Of a DNA stretch of 64,000 nt, positions 22,136 through 33,006 are shown one piece after another; the stretch's first letter is position 1; every line of letters starts with the position of its first letter. The DNA is from Aselliscus stoliczkanus (Eukaryota > Chordata > Mammalia > Chiroptera > Hipposideridae). The position numbers and the translations under genes are program-made. The stretch covers positions 61,883,213-61,947,212 of the forward strand of contig CM066740.1 in NCBI GenBank assembly GCA_033961575.1, read 5' to 3'. The notes under the pieces were generated by a model. The model made no database searches, was not told the origin of the DNA, and saw only the letters and a list, made by a program, of their open reading frames with translations.

Positions 22136-22554
22136 AAACAGGAACAAGCTCAGGGAACACCCAGTAGCCTGTGACTGGGATTGAAGTCCATGCAGAGAAG
22201 TGAGAGAAAAACTAGAAAGGGAGTTTTCTGCGTATCTTAGATGCCAAGTTGGGGGATCTGTGCCTAACTCGGTGGGGAGCTATTAACACACTGCCAGAGA
22301 ATTTTGAGAATCTAGTGAGAACGCTGTGGATTCATTTCTCCAGAAAAGTACCCATATGTACAAAATGTTGCATACTGTCTCAGGAGTTCCCAGACACCTG
22401 GTGCTCCTCCTGAAGCTTCCTTCCCCGGGAACCTCTGGATTAAGGACATTTCAAGGAGCTTTACTGAAGAGAATTTTCATTTCATGTTATTTTAGTTCAT
22501 TCTTCCATACATGATCTGAATGAAGAGTCTGACTGATACAATTTATGAACTGAA
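22136..22554. other. Unassigned sequence
   Basis: No repeat or gene recognised. Mixed composition. Confidence 0.4.
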
Positions 22555-22735
22555 TAGGTTTTCTTAAAGTGTGATCTGTATTAGAATCACCTTCTGGGCT
22601 TATAAAACATCCATATTCCTAAGTTCCACCCAGATATACTCAGGTCCCTAGTGGGGACCAGGTAAGATACATTTTTAACCAGCACCTACCTGATTGTGAT
22701 GCTCACCTCACCTAGAGAACAGCTGATCTAGTGAG
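22555..22735 (+). mobile_element. hAT-type MER remnant
   Basis: AAGTGTGATCTGTATTAGAATCACC, TTCCACCCAGATATACTCAG and TTGTGATGCTCACC fit the palindromic hAT-Charlie non-autonomous layout. Family not fixed. Confidence 0.5.
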
Positions 22736-23635
22736 GAAGCAGGGAATGTAGTGGACAGTGTTTGTTTTTGACTTTCCAGCAGAGCATGGAAGAGACAGAA
22801 CTCAAGAAAAAAAATATAAGGTATTGTTTTCAACTCCACTAATTCTCAAGACATTTTCTGCACTAGGTACCAATTTAAACTAAGCGTGGGAACATCTTCA
22901 GCCAAAGTGTGTAAGGACGGTGTTTATCCTGGAGAAAGCCGGCTCCTCTACATTAGCCAGGACACTTACAAGGAAGGCTAGCATCTCAGGGCCACTGTGT
23001 TGAAAGCTACTGATGGGTCCCAGGGGATTAAGGTAAACAGACATTATCCTTAGCCTTAAAATGATCACCTGCCACAGCAACCAGAGTACTTTCTGTTCTG
23101 TGTCTTTGATCTGAAAAGACCCACGGTTTTATTTATACATCAGTCTACCTTTTCAGGAAGGATTTGGCAAAATGACAGTAATTGGCAGTGTTCTGGAATC
23201 AGTAGGTTTATCAGAGTTTTATGGGATTCTGAAATCTTTTCCTTTTTGTAAAATAATCACCATGACTATATTCTAAAAAATGCTATTGATTTCTGAAAAT
23301 TTGGTTTTTGATTCAGACATTCCACACATTCATTTCTAGTTAGCAGCACAATGTTTTATGATTTAATATTAAACTACCAAATCAATGTATTGAGCTTTCT
23401 GATTATTTTTAAACAAACGAACAAAAAAGTGTGAATAATAGGTTGATTAAGGAGGTAGTTGTTAAATGACGCTATCATTTTCGTTTTCCTGACATTCCAG
23501 ACATGTTACAGAATATTTAGCAAGCACACATACTAATGTCTATACTCGAGTGTTCAGTTCATCCATGAATAAAGACTCATAGTATTTGTATAAATAGCCA
23601 TTTTTATTCTTCCTTAGGCATGGCAGTATATATTT
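22736..23635. other. Unassigned sequence
   Basis: Mostly unique-looking, AT-rich from 23100. No exon or RNA gene recognised. Confidence 0.4.
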
Positions 23636-23639
23636 GTTT

Positions 23640-24045
23640 TTGACTCCCCAGAATCTCTTTTCCTCTTTGTCTGGCTATAGCAGCTACTCTTCTTCTGGAG
23701 AGCTCTTCCTTCCCTACTCTAATCATAAGGTTTCGTTAGATCTGTCAATCACAGAACTCCACCCCCATCCCAAGCTAGTCCAATCATTACCCTACCTCAT
23801 CAAGGGGCCATCTGGGTGGCCTGGAAATGGGCACAGTCAGAGTTCTGCCCAAAGATGTTTTGAACTAGAGTTGGAACAGTTAAGTGAACAGCGATAGGAA
23901 GATGAAGAAAACTTCTCTCCTCTCTAATGGTGAAGCTGCGAGTGTATGAGTCCAGAGAGGCTGGTAGCCATGTGCCCAGGCTCACTGAGAAAGGAGATCA
24001 GAGGCAGCAATCATACAAAAGGAGAGATGTTTCTGAGCAACTCCT
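23640..24045. other. Possible old interspersed repeat, unnamed
   Basis: AACTCCACCCCCATCCCAAG, CTGGAAATGGGCACAGTC and GTGAAGCTGCGAGTGTATGAG resemble a widespread mammalian repeat I cannot name. The frame at 23634-23897 is treated as chance. Confidence 0.35.
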
Positions 24046-24064
24046 TCGATTCTAAGATCCACCC

Positions 24065-24405
24065 TAATATGCTACTCTGTCTAATGTGGTAGCTACTGGC
24101 CACACATGGCTAGTGGACAATTGAAATGTGACTAGTCCAAATTGAATTGTTCGTATGTCTAAAATGACACTGGATTTCAAAGATTTGGCATAAAACATGT
24201 AAAATACCTCATTAATGATTTTTTATAATGAATAAATGTGAAATTATAAAATGTTGCATATATTAGTTTAAATAAACTAGATTTTTTAAATGAATTTTAT
24301 ATATTTTTATTTCATCTTTTTTATTGTTTAGTGTGGCTTTTAGAAATTTTTATATGATATATGAGTCTCAAGTTATATTTTTATTGAACTAGCACTGCTC
24401 TCTAG
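24065..24405. mobile_element. DNA transposon remnant (hAT-like MER)
   Basis: CTAATGTGGTAGCTACTGGCC and CACATGGCTAGTGGACAATT at the left match a common mammalian element whose consensus begins CTGTCCAATATGGTAGCC. The AT-rich interior and GAACTAGCACTGCTCTCTAG at the right fit its other end. Confidence 0.5.
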
Positions 24406-25635
24406 TGAGCCTGTGTTTTTATTTGTTTGTTTATCTCCTTTGGGTGGGGTTTGTACCATTGGAACCCAACAGAGCCCTGACTGATGCTAAAATGATCGCT
24501 GGAACAGAGGCACTTAGAGGGACTGATCCAAAATGTGAAAGTGGCTCTGGTCAGGTACAAAGGGGACAGGGAGGTTTTCTCCACCCTGAGTTAGGAAACA
24601 GTAGCAAAGTAGTTAGTTAATCTTTACACGTTATTCATTGTTATTCAGACCACGTGCCTATCCTCACTGAGCTTAGAACATTACAGGACTTGGTAGAAAA
24701 AAAGTCAGGATTTTGGAGATGTTGGCTACTTCTTGCAACCTCCGATATGGTTCTGAAAGAAGAAAAACAAAATATGGTCCAAGCAGAGCCATCTGGAAAT
24801 GGAGCACAAGCAGCAGCCCCGTACAATTGTCTCAAGGAAGCCATTGTGCCACTGGGAATGCTCTGAATTTCAAGAGGCACCAAAATTCAGCCAATATGGA
24901 GCCAGAATGAAGAAGCCAGATCCCCTAAATGGCCACAAATCCTGCTACCTGACAAAGTCATTCTCTGTCCCTAGGTTACAAAGGACATTGGGAGGACCTG
25001 GAGACAGGGACACTGAGTTCTGCAGCCAACTTGCAGAGACAGAGATCAAAGTGAGACGACTAAGATGAGGCCTTGGAGATGGGCAGTGCTCCTTGAAGAG
25101 TCACCAAGCCTCCATTGTGCTCTGTGCCTAGTCAGTGTGCAGACACCCACCTGTCTGGATCTGGATCTGGATCTAGATCTATGTATAGAAGTAGAAATCA
25201 TCATAGATTGAAAGTCCTAACCACTGTGGATTCTGGGATCCACATCTGAATGGGAATAATTGCATTGGAAAAAATTAAAAATGTGGTTTCTCTATGTACT
25301 GCAGCTTCTCTTTCTGATATCACTGTATGAGAAGTTAATTCCTAGAACATTATTCACATCAGAATTAGTTTATACAAAGAACTGTTCACTGTTCTGATTG
25401 GTTGATGACTTGGAAGTGTGACCTCATTACTCTCAGATGAGGGCAGATATGTGTAGACTTCAGATTTTTAGAACATGGACAAAAAATGGCATTAGTGGAA
25501 TTGGTGGGAAGATGGTTTGAAACAATTGAATATAGCTGAAGTAATCTGGAGAGTTTAGGGATACAGAACAGTATTAAACACTTTGCTCCTAGTAGGTCTC
25601 CTTCAAGTTACTCCTTCTGTTAGTCAAGGACGTAG
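24406..25635. other. Unassigned, with a CTGGAT tandem repeat
   Basis: Holds a short tandem repeat of CTGGAT units at about 25157-25179. Overlapping frames on both strands at 24641-25068 have no recognisable domain. Confidence 0.4.
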
Positions 25636-26060
25636 TAGAAAACAGAATTTACATCCAAACAGTTCAAATGAAGAGACTTTAAGAAAGGGACTCTTTACAG
25701 AGGTGTGAGCAAGATTAAGAGAACTATGACTGGTGAGGTACTCAAAACCCCCACTTCCCACCCACTGCCTGAGGGGAATGGCAAGCAAAAAGTGTTGCCA
25801 GGAGCCCAATGAACTGGGGTGTGGGGGAACAGCTGCCTGTAGGGGCTGCAGCCACAGAGGAATGCAGCTCCTGCCACCGTTTAAGGGTCAAAGCAGAGGG
25901 CTAGGGAGTCAATCCACTAGTCTCTCTCCCCCAACCATCGGATCTTCTGCTAGTGCCTCGCATTGGCTGAACCCCACCAGAAACCAGACAGAAAGAAAGG
26001 CAGGGCCTGCATGGGGTGGGAATGGCAAAGAGAATTAGCAGCACACTCCTGATCACATCA
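25636..26060. other. GC-richer unassigned block, possible LTR-class repeat
   Basis: GTGCCTCGCATTGGCTGAAC and CCACCAGAAACCAGACAG recall a mammalian LTR-type repeat, but I cannot name it. Open frames of 60-101 codons overlap on both strands, typical of GC-rich repeats. Confidence 0.3.
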
Positions 26061-26336
26061 CCCTGTTTCCTGCACTGCTCTTCCACTATCTGTAGTCGCC
26101 TTTTTAACTTAGTCATTGATTTGTGTGTTATTCATCTCTCCCTCAACCCTGTGGAATTTAGAGACAGGATGTGAGGGCAACTTCCTTCCGCAGTCCTAGT
26201 ACAGACATAAAGTGAACGAGGTGGGCACAGGTTTCTGCTATCATGGGCATTCTCTCTCCTGAAATATCAGTTACATAGGCAAATTTTAGCGATTCTCTCC
26301 ATCCCTGCACATTAGCCCCACCCCGCTCTCTGTTTC
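26061..26336. other. Unassigned sequence
   Basis: Pyrimidine-rich patches; nothing recognised. Confidence 0.35.
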
Positions 26337-26354
26337 TCCCCCCCCCCCGTAACA

Positions 26355-26404
<50 letters not shown>
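26337..26404. repeat. C-run followed by (CA)n
   Basis: C11 at about 26338-26348, then about 24 CA units to 26404. Both are prone to slippage and to assembly error. Confidence 0.95.
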
Positions 26405-26406
<2 letters not shown>

Positions 26407-26775
26407 GAGAGCAACATCTTTCCTTTAAATGAAGTAGCAAGTGCTTACCACAGGTTTACATACAAACTATTTTTTAATGATACCACAAGCCCTAAGAGAA
26501 TTTCATTTTCAATTCTCTCACCAAAAGGCTGAGGGGAAAAACTAGCCAATAACAAATGATTATAAAGATGAGGAAGCTGTTTGTAGAGTAAGATAAATTA
26601 TTTTAATAGCTACAAAGTTTTTACCTTAGTGCTCAAGCCAGTATTAGAATTCAACATACAGGTTCCATTTTCCTTTTTATTTCTAGGAAAACAGAGATCC
26701 ATGCCTCGAGGCAGAGGAAATCAGGAGAAGAGAGGCAGCATCATAGTGCCAGGCCTGTGCTGTGACCGTTAGGTG
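26405..26775. other. Unassigned sequence
   Basis: AT-rich to 26680; nothing recognised. Confidence 0.4.
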
Positions 26776-26870
26776 CACTTGAGGCTTAGAAGGGATTGAG
26801 AACTTGCGCACACAGCTGGGAAGTGGCAGAGTGGAGCCCTCAACTCAAAACCTCCATTTCCATGGACTTC
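26776..26870 (-). mobile_element. MIR fragment
   Basis: GCACACAGCTGGGAAGTGGCAG then GTGGAGCCCTCAACTC is a reverse-orientation MIR 5' part. Confidence 0.5.
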
Positions 26871-27344
26871 TCTCCGGTTCTAATCCATCGGAAAATAACA
26901 ATAATAGGCTTGCTGGTTTTTAAACAAAGCGGAACTTTGATAAAGAGCCAGGAAATTGAAATTTGTGTGCTGCGCTCTCATTTTCCTGTTTCTAATGTTT
27001 GAGAAATAAATTGCAATTTCTTAGTTTGCACAAGGATACTTCTATGCCCAGCTTCTCTTGTGGGTTTCATTGCAAAGCTGTATAGCACCTTTGTTTGCTT
27101 AACCTGTATCCTCCCAGTTAAGATTGCTGTTCCAAATTGTATGAACACAGTCCCATAGCCGTCAAAAGCTTTTCTAAGCCTTCAGTTTGATGCCACAAAT
27201 TGCCAGACAGCCTGCTTCTAGTGTTTAAATGGATCACGTCCCTTTGAACTCATAACAGCCAATAAAATAGTGGTGCAATAGCTATGTAGCACAAAAATAT
27301 CTGGGTTGATAATGCAATGTGAGAAATATATCTGGACACTTTAA
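26871..27344. other. Unassigned sequence
   Basis: No repeat or gene recognised; looks unique. Confidence 0.4.
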
Positions 27345-27565
27345 AGCTGAGGTAGCAAACTAGGGCCCATGGACCGAATCTGACCCACCAGCTGTTTTTG
27401 TAAATAAAGTTTTATTGGGATACAGCCACACTCACTTATTTACATATTACTTATGGCTGCTTTGTTACAAGAGCAGAATTGAATAGTTGTGACAGAGACT
27501 GCAAAGTCACTGCAACATCCAAAATATTTATCATCTCATCCTTTAAGAAAAGTTTGCCAGTGCTA
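27345..27565. mobile_element. hAT-type non-autonomous transposon
   Basis: GAGGTAGCAAACTAGGGCCC at the left and AAAGTTTGCCAGTGCTAC at the right are the degraded terminal inverted repeats of the mammalian hAT family with CAGGGGTCGGCAAACT termini. Inside, GTAAATAAAGTTTTATTGGG and ATGGCTGCTTTG are its core. The right TIR reads ...GCCAGTGCTA, so it has decayed. Confidence 0.7.
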
Positions 27566-27885
27566 CTTTACCTGAAATGTCTCCATTTCTTAAGATTTTG
27601 TTTTAATTGTCAATAACATGATCAGGAAGGAGAAAAGTTTCCTCCCACTCTCTCATTTTCTTTGGTGAATTTAACCCCTCTGAACCAGTTATTACATCTC
27701 ACAAACTGGAATCAGCACCACTAGTGTAGAATTACCTACTTCACGAAATACACATGAAAGACCATGTAAAAATAATGGGATGTGTACAATGCTTGTTAAA
27801 CAAAGTGTGAGGTAGTTTATAAAGAGCAGGAATAATTTTCCATCTCACAAATTTTAATCATGCTTTGGATGAGGTATGCCACTAA
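27566..27885. other. Unassigned sequence
   Basis: AT-rich, nothing recognised. Confidence 0.4.
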
Positions 27886-27889
27886 GACT

Positions 27890-28070
27890 TACAGGCATAG
27901 CTTTGGAATCAGGGTTCGAGTGCAGGCTTTACCAGTTACGAGCTGTGTGGCTTTTCCTCTGCCTCAGGTTCCTTCCTTGTTGTATGGAGATAATAATAAT
28001 AGGACCCACTTCATTGCATTGTTAAGAAGATAACATTAGGGTAAAATGACTGTGCTTAGCCCATCACATC
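27890..28070 (+). mobile_element. MIR SINE
   Basis: AGCTTTGGAATCAGGGTTCG, GAGCTGTGTGGCTTTTCCTC, TCCTTGTTGTATGGAGATAA and CTGTGCTTAGCCCAT follow the MIR order. Confidence 0.7.
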
Positions 28071-28780
28071 CTTCCATTGGTGACTTGAGAAGGGAATTAA
28101 GAGACTTACGAAGGGAATGAATGAAGAAGGAAAAGAAGAGTATTAAAACCATCAAAAGAATGGGGCCATTCTCCTCATTTATTTCCTTACACTTCAATTT
28201 CTAGAGTTCAGAAATAGTTCTCTATTTAGAGACAAGAGAAAATGCTTCAAATATGAGATGACTTCATAACTCAAATTATTTAGAAACTTAAGGGTTTGTT
28301 TCTTCATTTGAGCAAATGAAATTTGGGGAACCTACAGATGTCTTGCTCACACTCAGGGCTCATTTAAAAACTCACAGATCCTGAGTGGGATGTGAGCCCA
28401 TCCTCAGCGCATGTGTACACATAAGTACTAGCTGATTTCATAAGCTCGTGGAGCATATTTACTTTCAGCAAGAAATGAGCTCTTGCTTGGAAAATTGGTC
28501 TGAAAACCCGTTACTGCAGTGGATTCATTTGCATTTATTTCCCAACAGGTAAGGAGTTTATTGGGAGTATTGAGAGATAGTGCTTCTCTGAAGCTGACTA
28601 TTGTATCATTTACATGCAAATATTTTTATCGTCATCTTAGATAGAATTATAATAATGCTCTATAAAGTTTGCCATGCACCCAGCATTTAATTAATGATGT
28701 GTCTGCACAGAATCAAGATAAAAGGCTGAAATGGAAAAACACTAGTTTCACATAGCTTTGAAGCTCACAGCTGTTGTAGC
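28071..28780. other. Unassigned, with an inverted octamer pair
   Basis: Looks unique. ATTTGCAT at 28527-28534 and ATGCAAAT at 28614-28621 are inverted octamer motifs about 80 bp apart. CAGGTAAGG at about 28546 matches a splice donor but has no supporting exon. Confidence 0.4.
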
Positions 28781-28784
28781 AATT

Positions 28785-29765
28785 TCACTCATTTATTCAT
28801 TAAGTTAGTCATTGGTTTAAAAAATATTCATTGGGTTCCAACTATGTGTTAGACACTTGTGTATGACACAAGTACATAGATGGAAACCTTGCCTTCAAGA
28901 AGGTTTCATTTTAATGGAGAGACCAAGGCCAACAGAAACAATCCTTCAGCTTAATTGCTGAAGGAATTGCAGGGAAGGAAGGTAAGCTTTGCTAAAGGTG
29001 GGCCTAGCTGAGCCTTAATAAATGAGCAGACAAATGTGGAAGTGTGCCAGACAAGACACAGCATGCCTCCAGTCTGCAGGGTGCAGACCAGAGAATGTTT
29101 GGGGAATGTAGAAGTGGATCAATACTCCCAGAGTGCAAAGTGTGAAGTGCAGAGAGGGACTGCAGGTACAAGGCAGGTGGGAGTGGAGGTTGGTCAGGTC
29201 CTGATCACAGAAGACTTTGTCATGCAAAATGCCCCAGACTTTTTCTGGAGGCAACCAGAAGCCACGGCAGAATTTATGTGTTAGAGGAAGGGATCCAATT
29301 TTCATACTGGCAATGTCACTTCAGCAGCACTGTGGAGGACAGTGGGGCAATCAGAAAGTGGTCTATAATGACAAATGGGCAAGTGATGCCAAGGTTAATC
29401 ATAAAGATGACTATCGCAGTAGAAATGAGGAACCAAAATGAGAATTATTTAGGAAACAGGATCAATGGAATGCAGAGACAGACAAGATGTGGGCTTTAAA
29501 GGAGAACAGTATTCAGGGATGATGGCTTCATCCCTGGTTTGGGCATCTGGGTTAAGAAAGTGTCATTTACAGATAAGAAATTCAGGAGACGATTCATGGG
29601 GGCCATTGTAGAAAATGATGAATTCTGTTTGGGACACATCATTATAGAATATCTAAGTAGAGATGCCTAAAAGTCAAATAGAAATGAAAGTTTGGGGCTC
29701 AGGAAAGGGGTCTGGACCAAAGCTATAAACCTGGGAGTCAAGGGCATTTAGGTGATATTTGATAT
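28785..29765 (+). mobile_element. L2-type LINE fragment, left part
   Basis: AAATATTCATTGGGTTCCAAC, TTAATGGAGAGACCAAGGCC, CAGAAGCCACGGCAG, ATCTAAGTAGAGATGCCTA and GGGAGTCAAGGGCATTTAGG follow a long mammalian LINE-type block that I assign to L2. Frames are broken. It is split by the LTR at 29766 and continues after it. Confidence 0.55.
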
Positions 29766-30265
29766 TGTGATCGTTACTTTTGTGTCAGCTTTACTTGGCT
29801 AAGAGATGTCAGCTAGCTAGTGAAACATTATTTCTGGATGTCTTTGTGAGGGTGTTTCTGGAAGAGATTAGCAGTTGAATCGGTACACTGAGTGAAGAAG
29901 ATCATCTTCACCAAAGTAAGTGGGCATCACCTAATCTGTCGAAGGCATGAAGAAAATAAAAAAGTGGAGGAAGGGTGAGGTCACTCTGATTGAGCTGAGA
30001 CATCCATCTTCTCCTCCCCTTGGACATTGGCGGTCCTGGTCCTGGGGCTGTTAGGCTCAGCGCAAGGCTTTCACCATTGGCCTCAGTCCTAGGCCTTCAG
30101 ACTCAGGCTGAACAACACCACTGCCTCTCCTGGCACTACAGCTTGCATAACGCAGATGGGACTTCTCAGCCTATATAATCGTGTGAGCCAAGTCCTATAA
30201 TAATTCTCCATGTATATTCTATTGGTTTTGGTTCTCAGGAGGTCCCTGGCTGATATAGGTGTTGT
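29766..30265 (+). mobile_element. ERVL LTR (MLT2-like), probably solo
   Basis: GTCAGCTTTACTTGGCTAAG, GTGAGGGTGTTTCTGGAAGA, GTAAGTGGGCATCACC, GACATCCATCTTCTCC, ATAATCGTGTGAGCCAAG and CTATTGGTTTTGGTTCTC run in MLT2-type LTR order from end to end. No internal ERV sequence flanks it, so it is probably a solo LTR inside the L2. Confidence 0.7.
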
Positions 30266-30600
30266 GGAAATGAATGAAAACAAGGAAAATGTAGCATAAG
30301 GAGAGAAAAGGAATTAAAATGGAACCTTGAAAAGCTTCAGAAAAAAAAAAAAGAAGATGGAAAATGATCTGAAGGATGGCATGGGGGAGAGCATTGCTGG
30401 CTTTGGTTTTAATAGGAGGTAAGTCAGAATGTGGGAGGTAGAAGTGGTTTCAGGGTGAAGTGGGGAAAGCAAGAAGCTTGACTCTGAAGAGATCTAGGAG
30501 GACAAAGAAAAAGGAAAGAGTTGTTCTGGATGGGAGACAAAAGGCCAATGAAGAGAGAAAGGGCAAATGAAGGATTAGAAAAAGGCAATAGCTATTTATT
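30266..30600 (+). mobile_element. L2-type LINE fragment, right part
   Basis: Purine-rich sequence (GGAGGTAGAAGTGGTTTCAG, AGAGATCTAGGAGGACAAAG) compatible with continuation of the same LINE after the LTR. Confidence 0.4.
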
Positions 30601-31540
30601 AGGTCAAATCCCAGGCATTTTATTTAACTTTTTAAAATAGATTAATTCAATCTTAAAATAAACAATTTCATGGAAGAAAGGATGGAGGGGTCTACCTGAA
30701 GTTAATCGTATTGAGTATATTCTCATTTTTAACTGGAATTCTTGCCTCATGTAAGTAGTGTTTTAGTTCATTTTGATATGATGAAAATGAGAGAGTGGAT
30801 TTGCCCAGCACGAGGAGCATATGGATGGTAGAGTCTCTCCAAACTGAGAAGGAAGCAGATGTGTTCTTTCTGGAGTTCATAAACACTTCTTTCTTTTTGT
30901 AACAAGACCCATCATAACCTTGTCAGAATGAGCATAAAGAACTTCCTCTTGAGTAATGGGTTGCCCTTTCATGAAGTGTGTTGTTCCATGTGTGGGGATG
31001 CTCAGCTAACGCTGGAGGCAAGGTCTTCAGTGAGCAGCTCTACAAGCCACGGAACTTCTAAAGGATTCTGGGAAACCTGGTTTCTCATATGCTGCTCAGT
31101 CCTGGAGCAGAGGTGCTGAAGGTTCAGAGCCAGGACCGACAGCCAGGGCCAGGGCCTCCCCCGGCCAGGCCTGGGGACTGTCATGAACTTGAGGGAAGTC
31201 TGAGCCAGCACTGAAAGGGTTGTGGTAGGTGCTAAAAGAAGTCAAAGAGAACAATAAAGAGGAACGAACCTAGGCTTCCTAGAAGTTGGGAGGGCAGAGG
31301 CTGTAGCTAAAATCAGGGGAGGATGAGAGATCAAAGCCCATTTCACCATTCAGCAATCACCAGAAACCTCAAGTCTAAGACTATTCTTAGCCTGGAGGAT
31401 ATAAACAATCTACACCAAGAAAACATGTCTAAAATTTTAAGTACCTTTTATTTGCTCAATATATGACCAACTGAATAAAACCACAGATTTTCATATTAAA
31501 TAAGGACTGTATGTATTTTATTTGTATTTTTAATGGTCCT
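30601..31540. other. Unassigned sequence
   Basis: AT-rich ends with a GC-richer middle (31010-31210). Short overlapping frames only; no named repeat. Confidence 0.4.
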
Positions 31541-31829
31541 TTTTAAATAATTATTTTATTTTTCAATTACAGTTGACATATAATATTATACTGGTTTCAG
31601 GTGTACAACATAGTGATTAAACATTATAAGGTAATCACCCCAACAAATCTGGTACCCATCAGACACCATACCTAGCTATCACAATATTATTCCCTATGCT
31701 ATAATTTACACCCCTAGGGTGTAACTATGTTGTAACTACCAATTTATACTTCTTAATCTCTTCACGTTTTCACCCAGCCACCCTAACCCTTCTCCCATCT
31801 TGCAATCCTCAAAATGTTCTCTGTATCTA

Positions 31830-32180
31830 TAAGTTTGTTTCTGTCTTGCTTTTTTGTTTAACCTTTTCTTTAGATTCACATATAAGTGAAATGATACGGT
31901 ATTTCTCTTTCTCTGTCTGACTGACTCCACTTAGCACAATACCCTCTAGGTTCATCCATATTGTTGCAGATGGCAAGATTTCATTCCTTTTTTGGCTGAG
32001 CAATATCTCATTGTGTATATGTACCACCTCCTCTTTATCCTTTTTTCCATTGAGGACACCCAGGCTGCCTCCACATCTTGGCCACGGTAAACAATGCTGC
32101 AATGCATGTGGATATACCTCCCTTTGAACTAGTGTTTTGGGTTTCTTTAGATAAATACCCAGAAGTGGGATTACTGGATC
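31830..32180 (-). pseudogene. L1 ORF2 C-terminal remnant
   Basis: In the reverse frame, the ORF2p C-terminal pattern is recognisable: a KRNEILPSATIWMNLEGI block then VSQTEKEKYRIISLIC. Upstream residues are frameshifted. Continuous with the L1 3' UTR at its left. Confidence 0.8.
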
Positions 32181-32268
32181 CTTCTTTGTCTCTTGTTTTA
32201 GCCTTTGTTTTAAAGTCTATTTTGTCTAGTATAAGTATTGCTACCTCAGCTTTTTTTTTTTAATGAAA
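32181..32268 (-). pseudogene. L1 ORF2 endonuclease-domain remnant
   Basis: In reverse frame the AEVAIL and KIDFKTKAKTRDKEG patterns of the endonuclease domain are seen. It ends abruptly at 32180, where C-terminal ORF2 sequence begins; the join is out of frame. Confidence 0.75.
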
Positions 32269-32353
32269 TATTGGGTTGTCGGAAAAGTAATAACTCATTT
32301 TTGCAACAAAAAACTTAGAAAAAATACGTCATGACTTTTCCAACAGCACAATA
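32269..32353. mobile_element. 81-bp mariner-type MITE inside L1
   Basis: Element 32271-32351, flanked by TA on both sides (32269-32270, 32352-32353). Termini TTGGGTTGTCGGAAAAGT and, on the other strand, TTGTGCTGTTGGAAAAGT agree at 15 of 18 positions. Size and TA target match the MADE1-like class of mariner MITEs, but the terminal sequence is not that of MADE1. Removing it restores the L1 order around the endonuclease remnant. Confidence 0.8.
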
Positions 32354-32359
32354 TACTTT

Positions 32360-32836
32360 TTCATTCCTATACTTTCTTTTTTTTTTTTTTTAAAGATTTT
32401 ATTGGGGAATCAGGGAAGGGGAACAGGCAAGTTGCTGTCCTTTTTGTTCTTCAGTCTAGTTGTGGAGGACATCACTTCACTGGCCCATGTTGGTATTGTG
32501 ATCAGCATTCTTCCTGGCTGAGGCAGTTGGTTGCTTGTAATTGGACAGCTGCTCACAGCAGCTCATGCCGGCTGCTGGCCGCTCATGTTGGCTTCCAGCC
32601 ATTCATGGTAGATCATAGCACCCCACTGTAGCAGGGACTATAGCCTCCACCTTAGCTGGCAACTCACGGGAGCCCAGCTCCAGATTGAGCTGTTGTTCAC
32701 CATCTTAACTGTAGAGGGTGCAGAGTCACTGGCCCTCATGTGGGATCTGAACCAGGGCCCTGCTGCTCAGAGCTGGCATTCCAAGCCAACTCCTAACCAA
32801 CGATCCACTCAGCTGGTTCTTCATCCCTGTACTTTC
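32360..32836 (-). mobile_element. Long tRNA-headed SINE, older copy
   Basis: Body 32377-32819 in reverse. From the left: poly-T, AAAGATTTTATTGGGGAATC (the tail with AATAAA reversed), the body, then box B and head remnants (TGGGATCTGAACCAGGGCCC). TSD of 17 bases, 32360-32376 and 32820-32836, with two mismatches. It splits L1 ORF2 and is more diverged than the other long copies. Confidence 0.85.
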
Positions 32837-33006
32837 AGTCTGTGTGTGTCTTTCAATCTGAAGAGGGTCTCTTGTAGGCAGCATATGGAAGGGTTTTGTT
32901 TTCTTATCCGTTCAGCCACTCTATGCCTTTTGATTGGAGCATTTAATCCATTTACATTGAAAGTAATTGTTGACAGGTATGTGGTTATTGCCATTTTATT
33001 ATTCAT
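32820..33006 (-). pseudogene. L1 ORF2 N-terminal remnant
   Basis: A reverse frame of 61 codons begins with the endonuclease start pattern (TFNVNGLNAPIKRHRVAE, then CCLQETLFRLKD). N14 and E43-type catalytic surroundings (FNVNGLN, QETL) are readable. It is cut at 32820 by the SINE. Confidence 0.85.

Noticed and set aside
24641..25068. Overlapping frames on both strands as a processed pseudogene
   Set aside because: No recognisable protein similarity, no poly-A tail or TSD seen.
28541..28555. CAGGTAAGG as a splice donor of a hidden exon
   Set aside because: No upstream acceptor with a plausible coding exon. Such 9-mers are frequent by chance.
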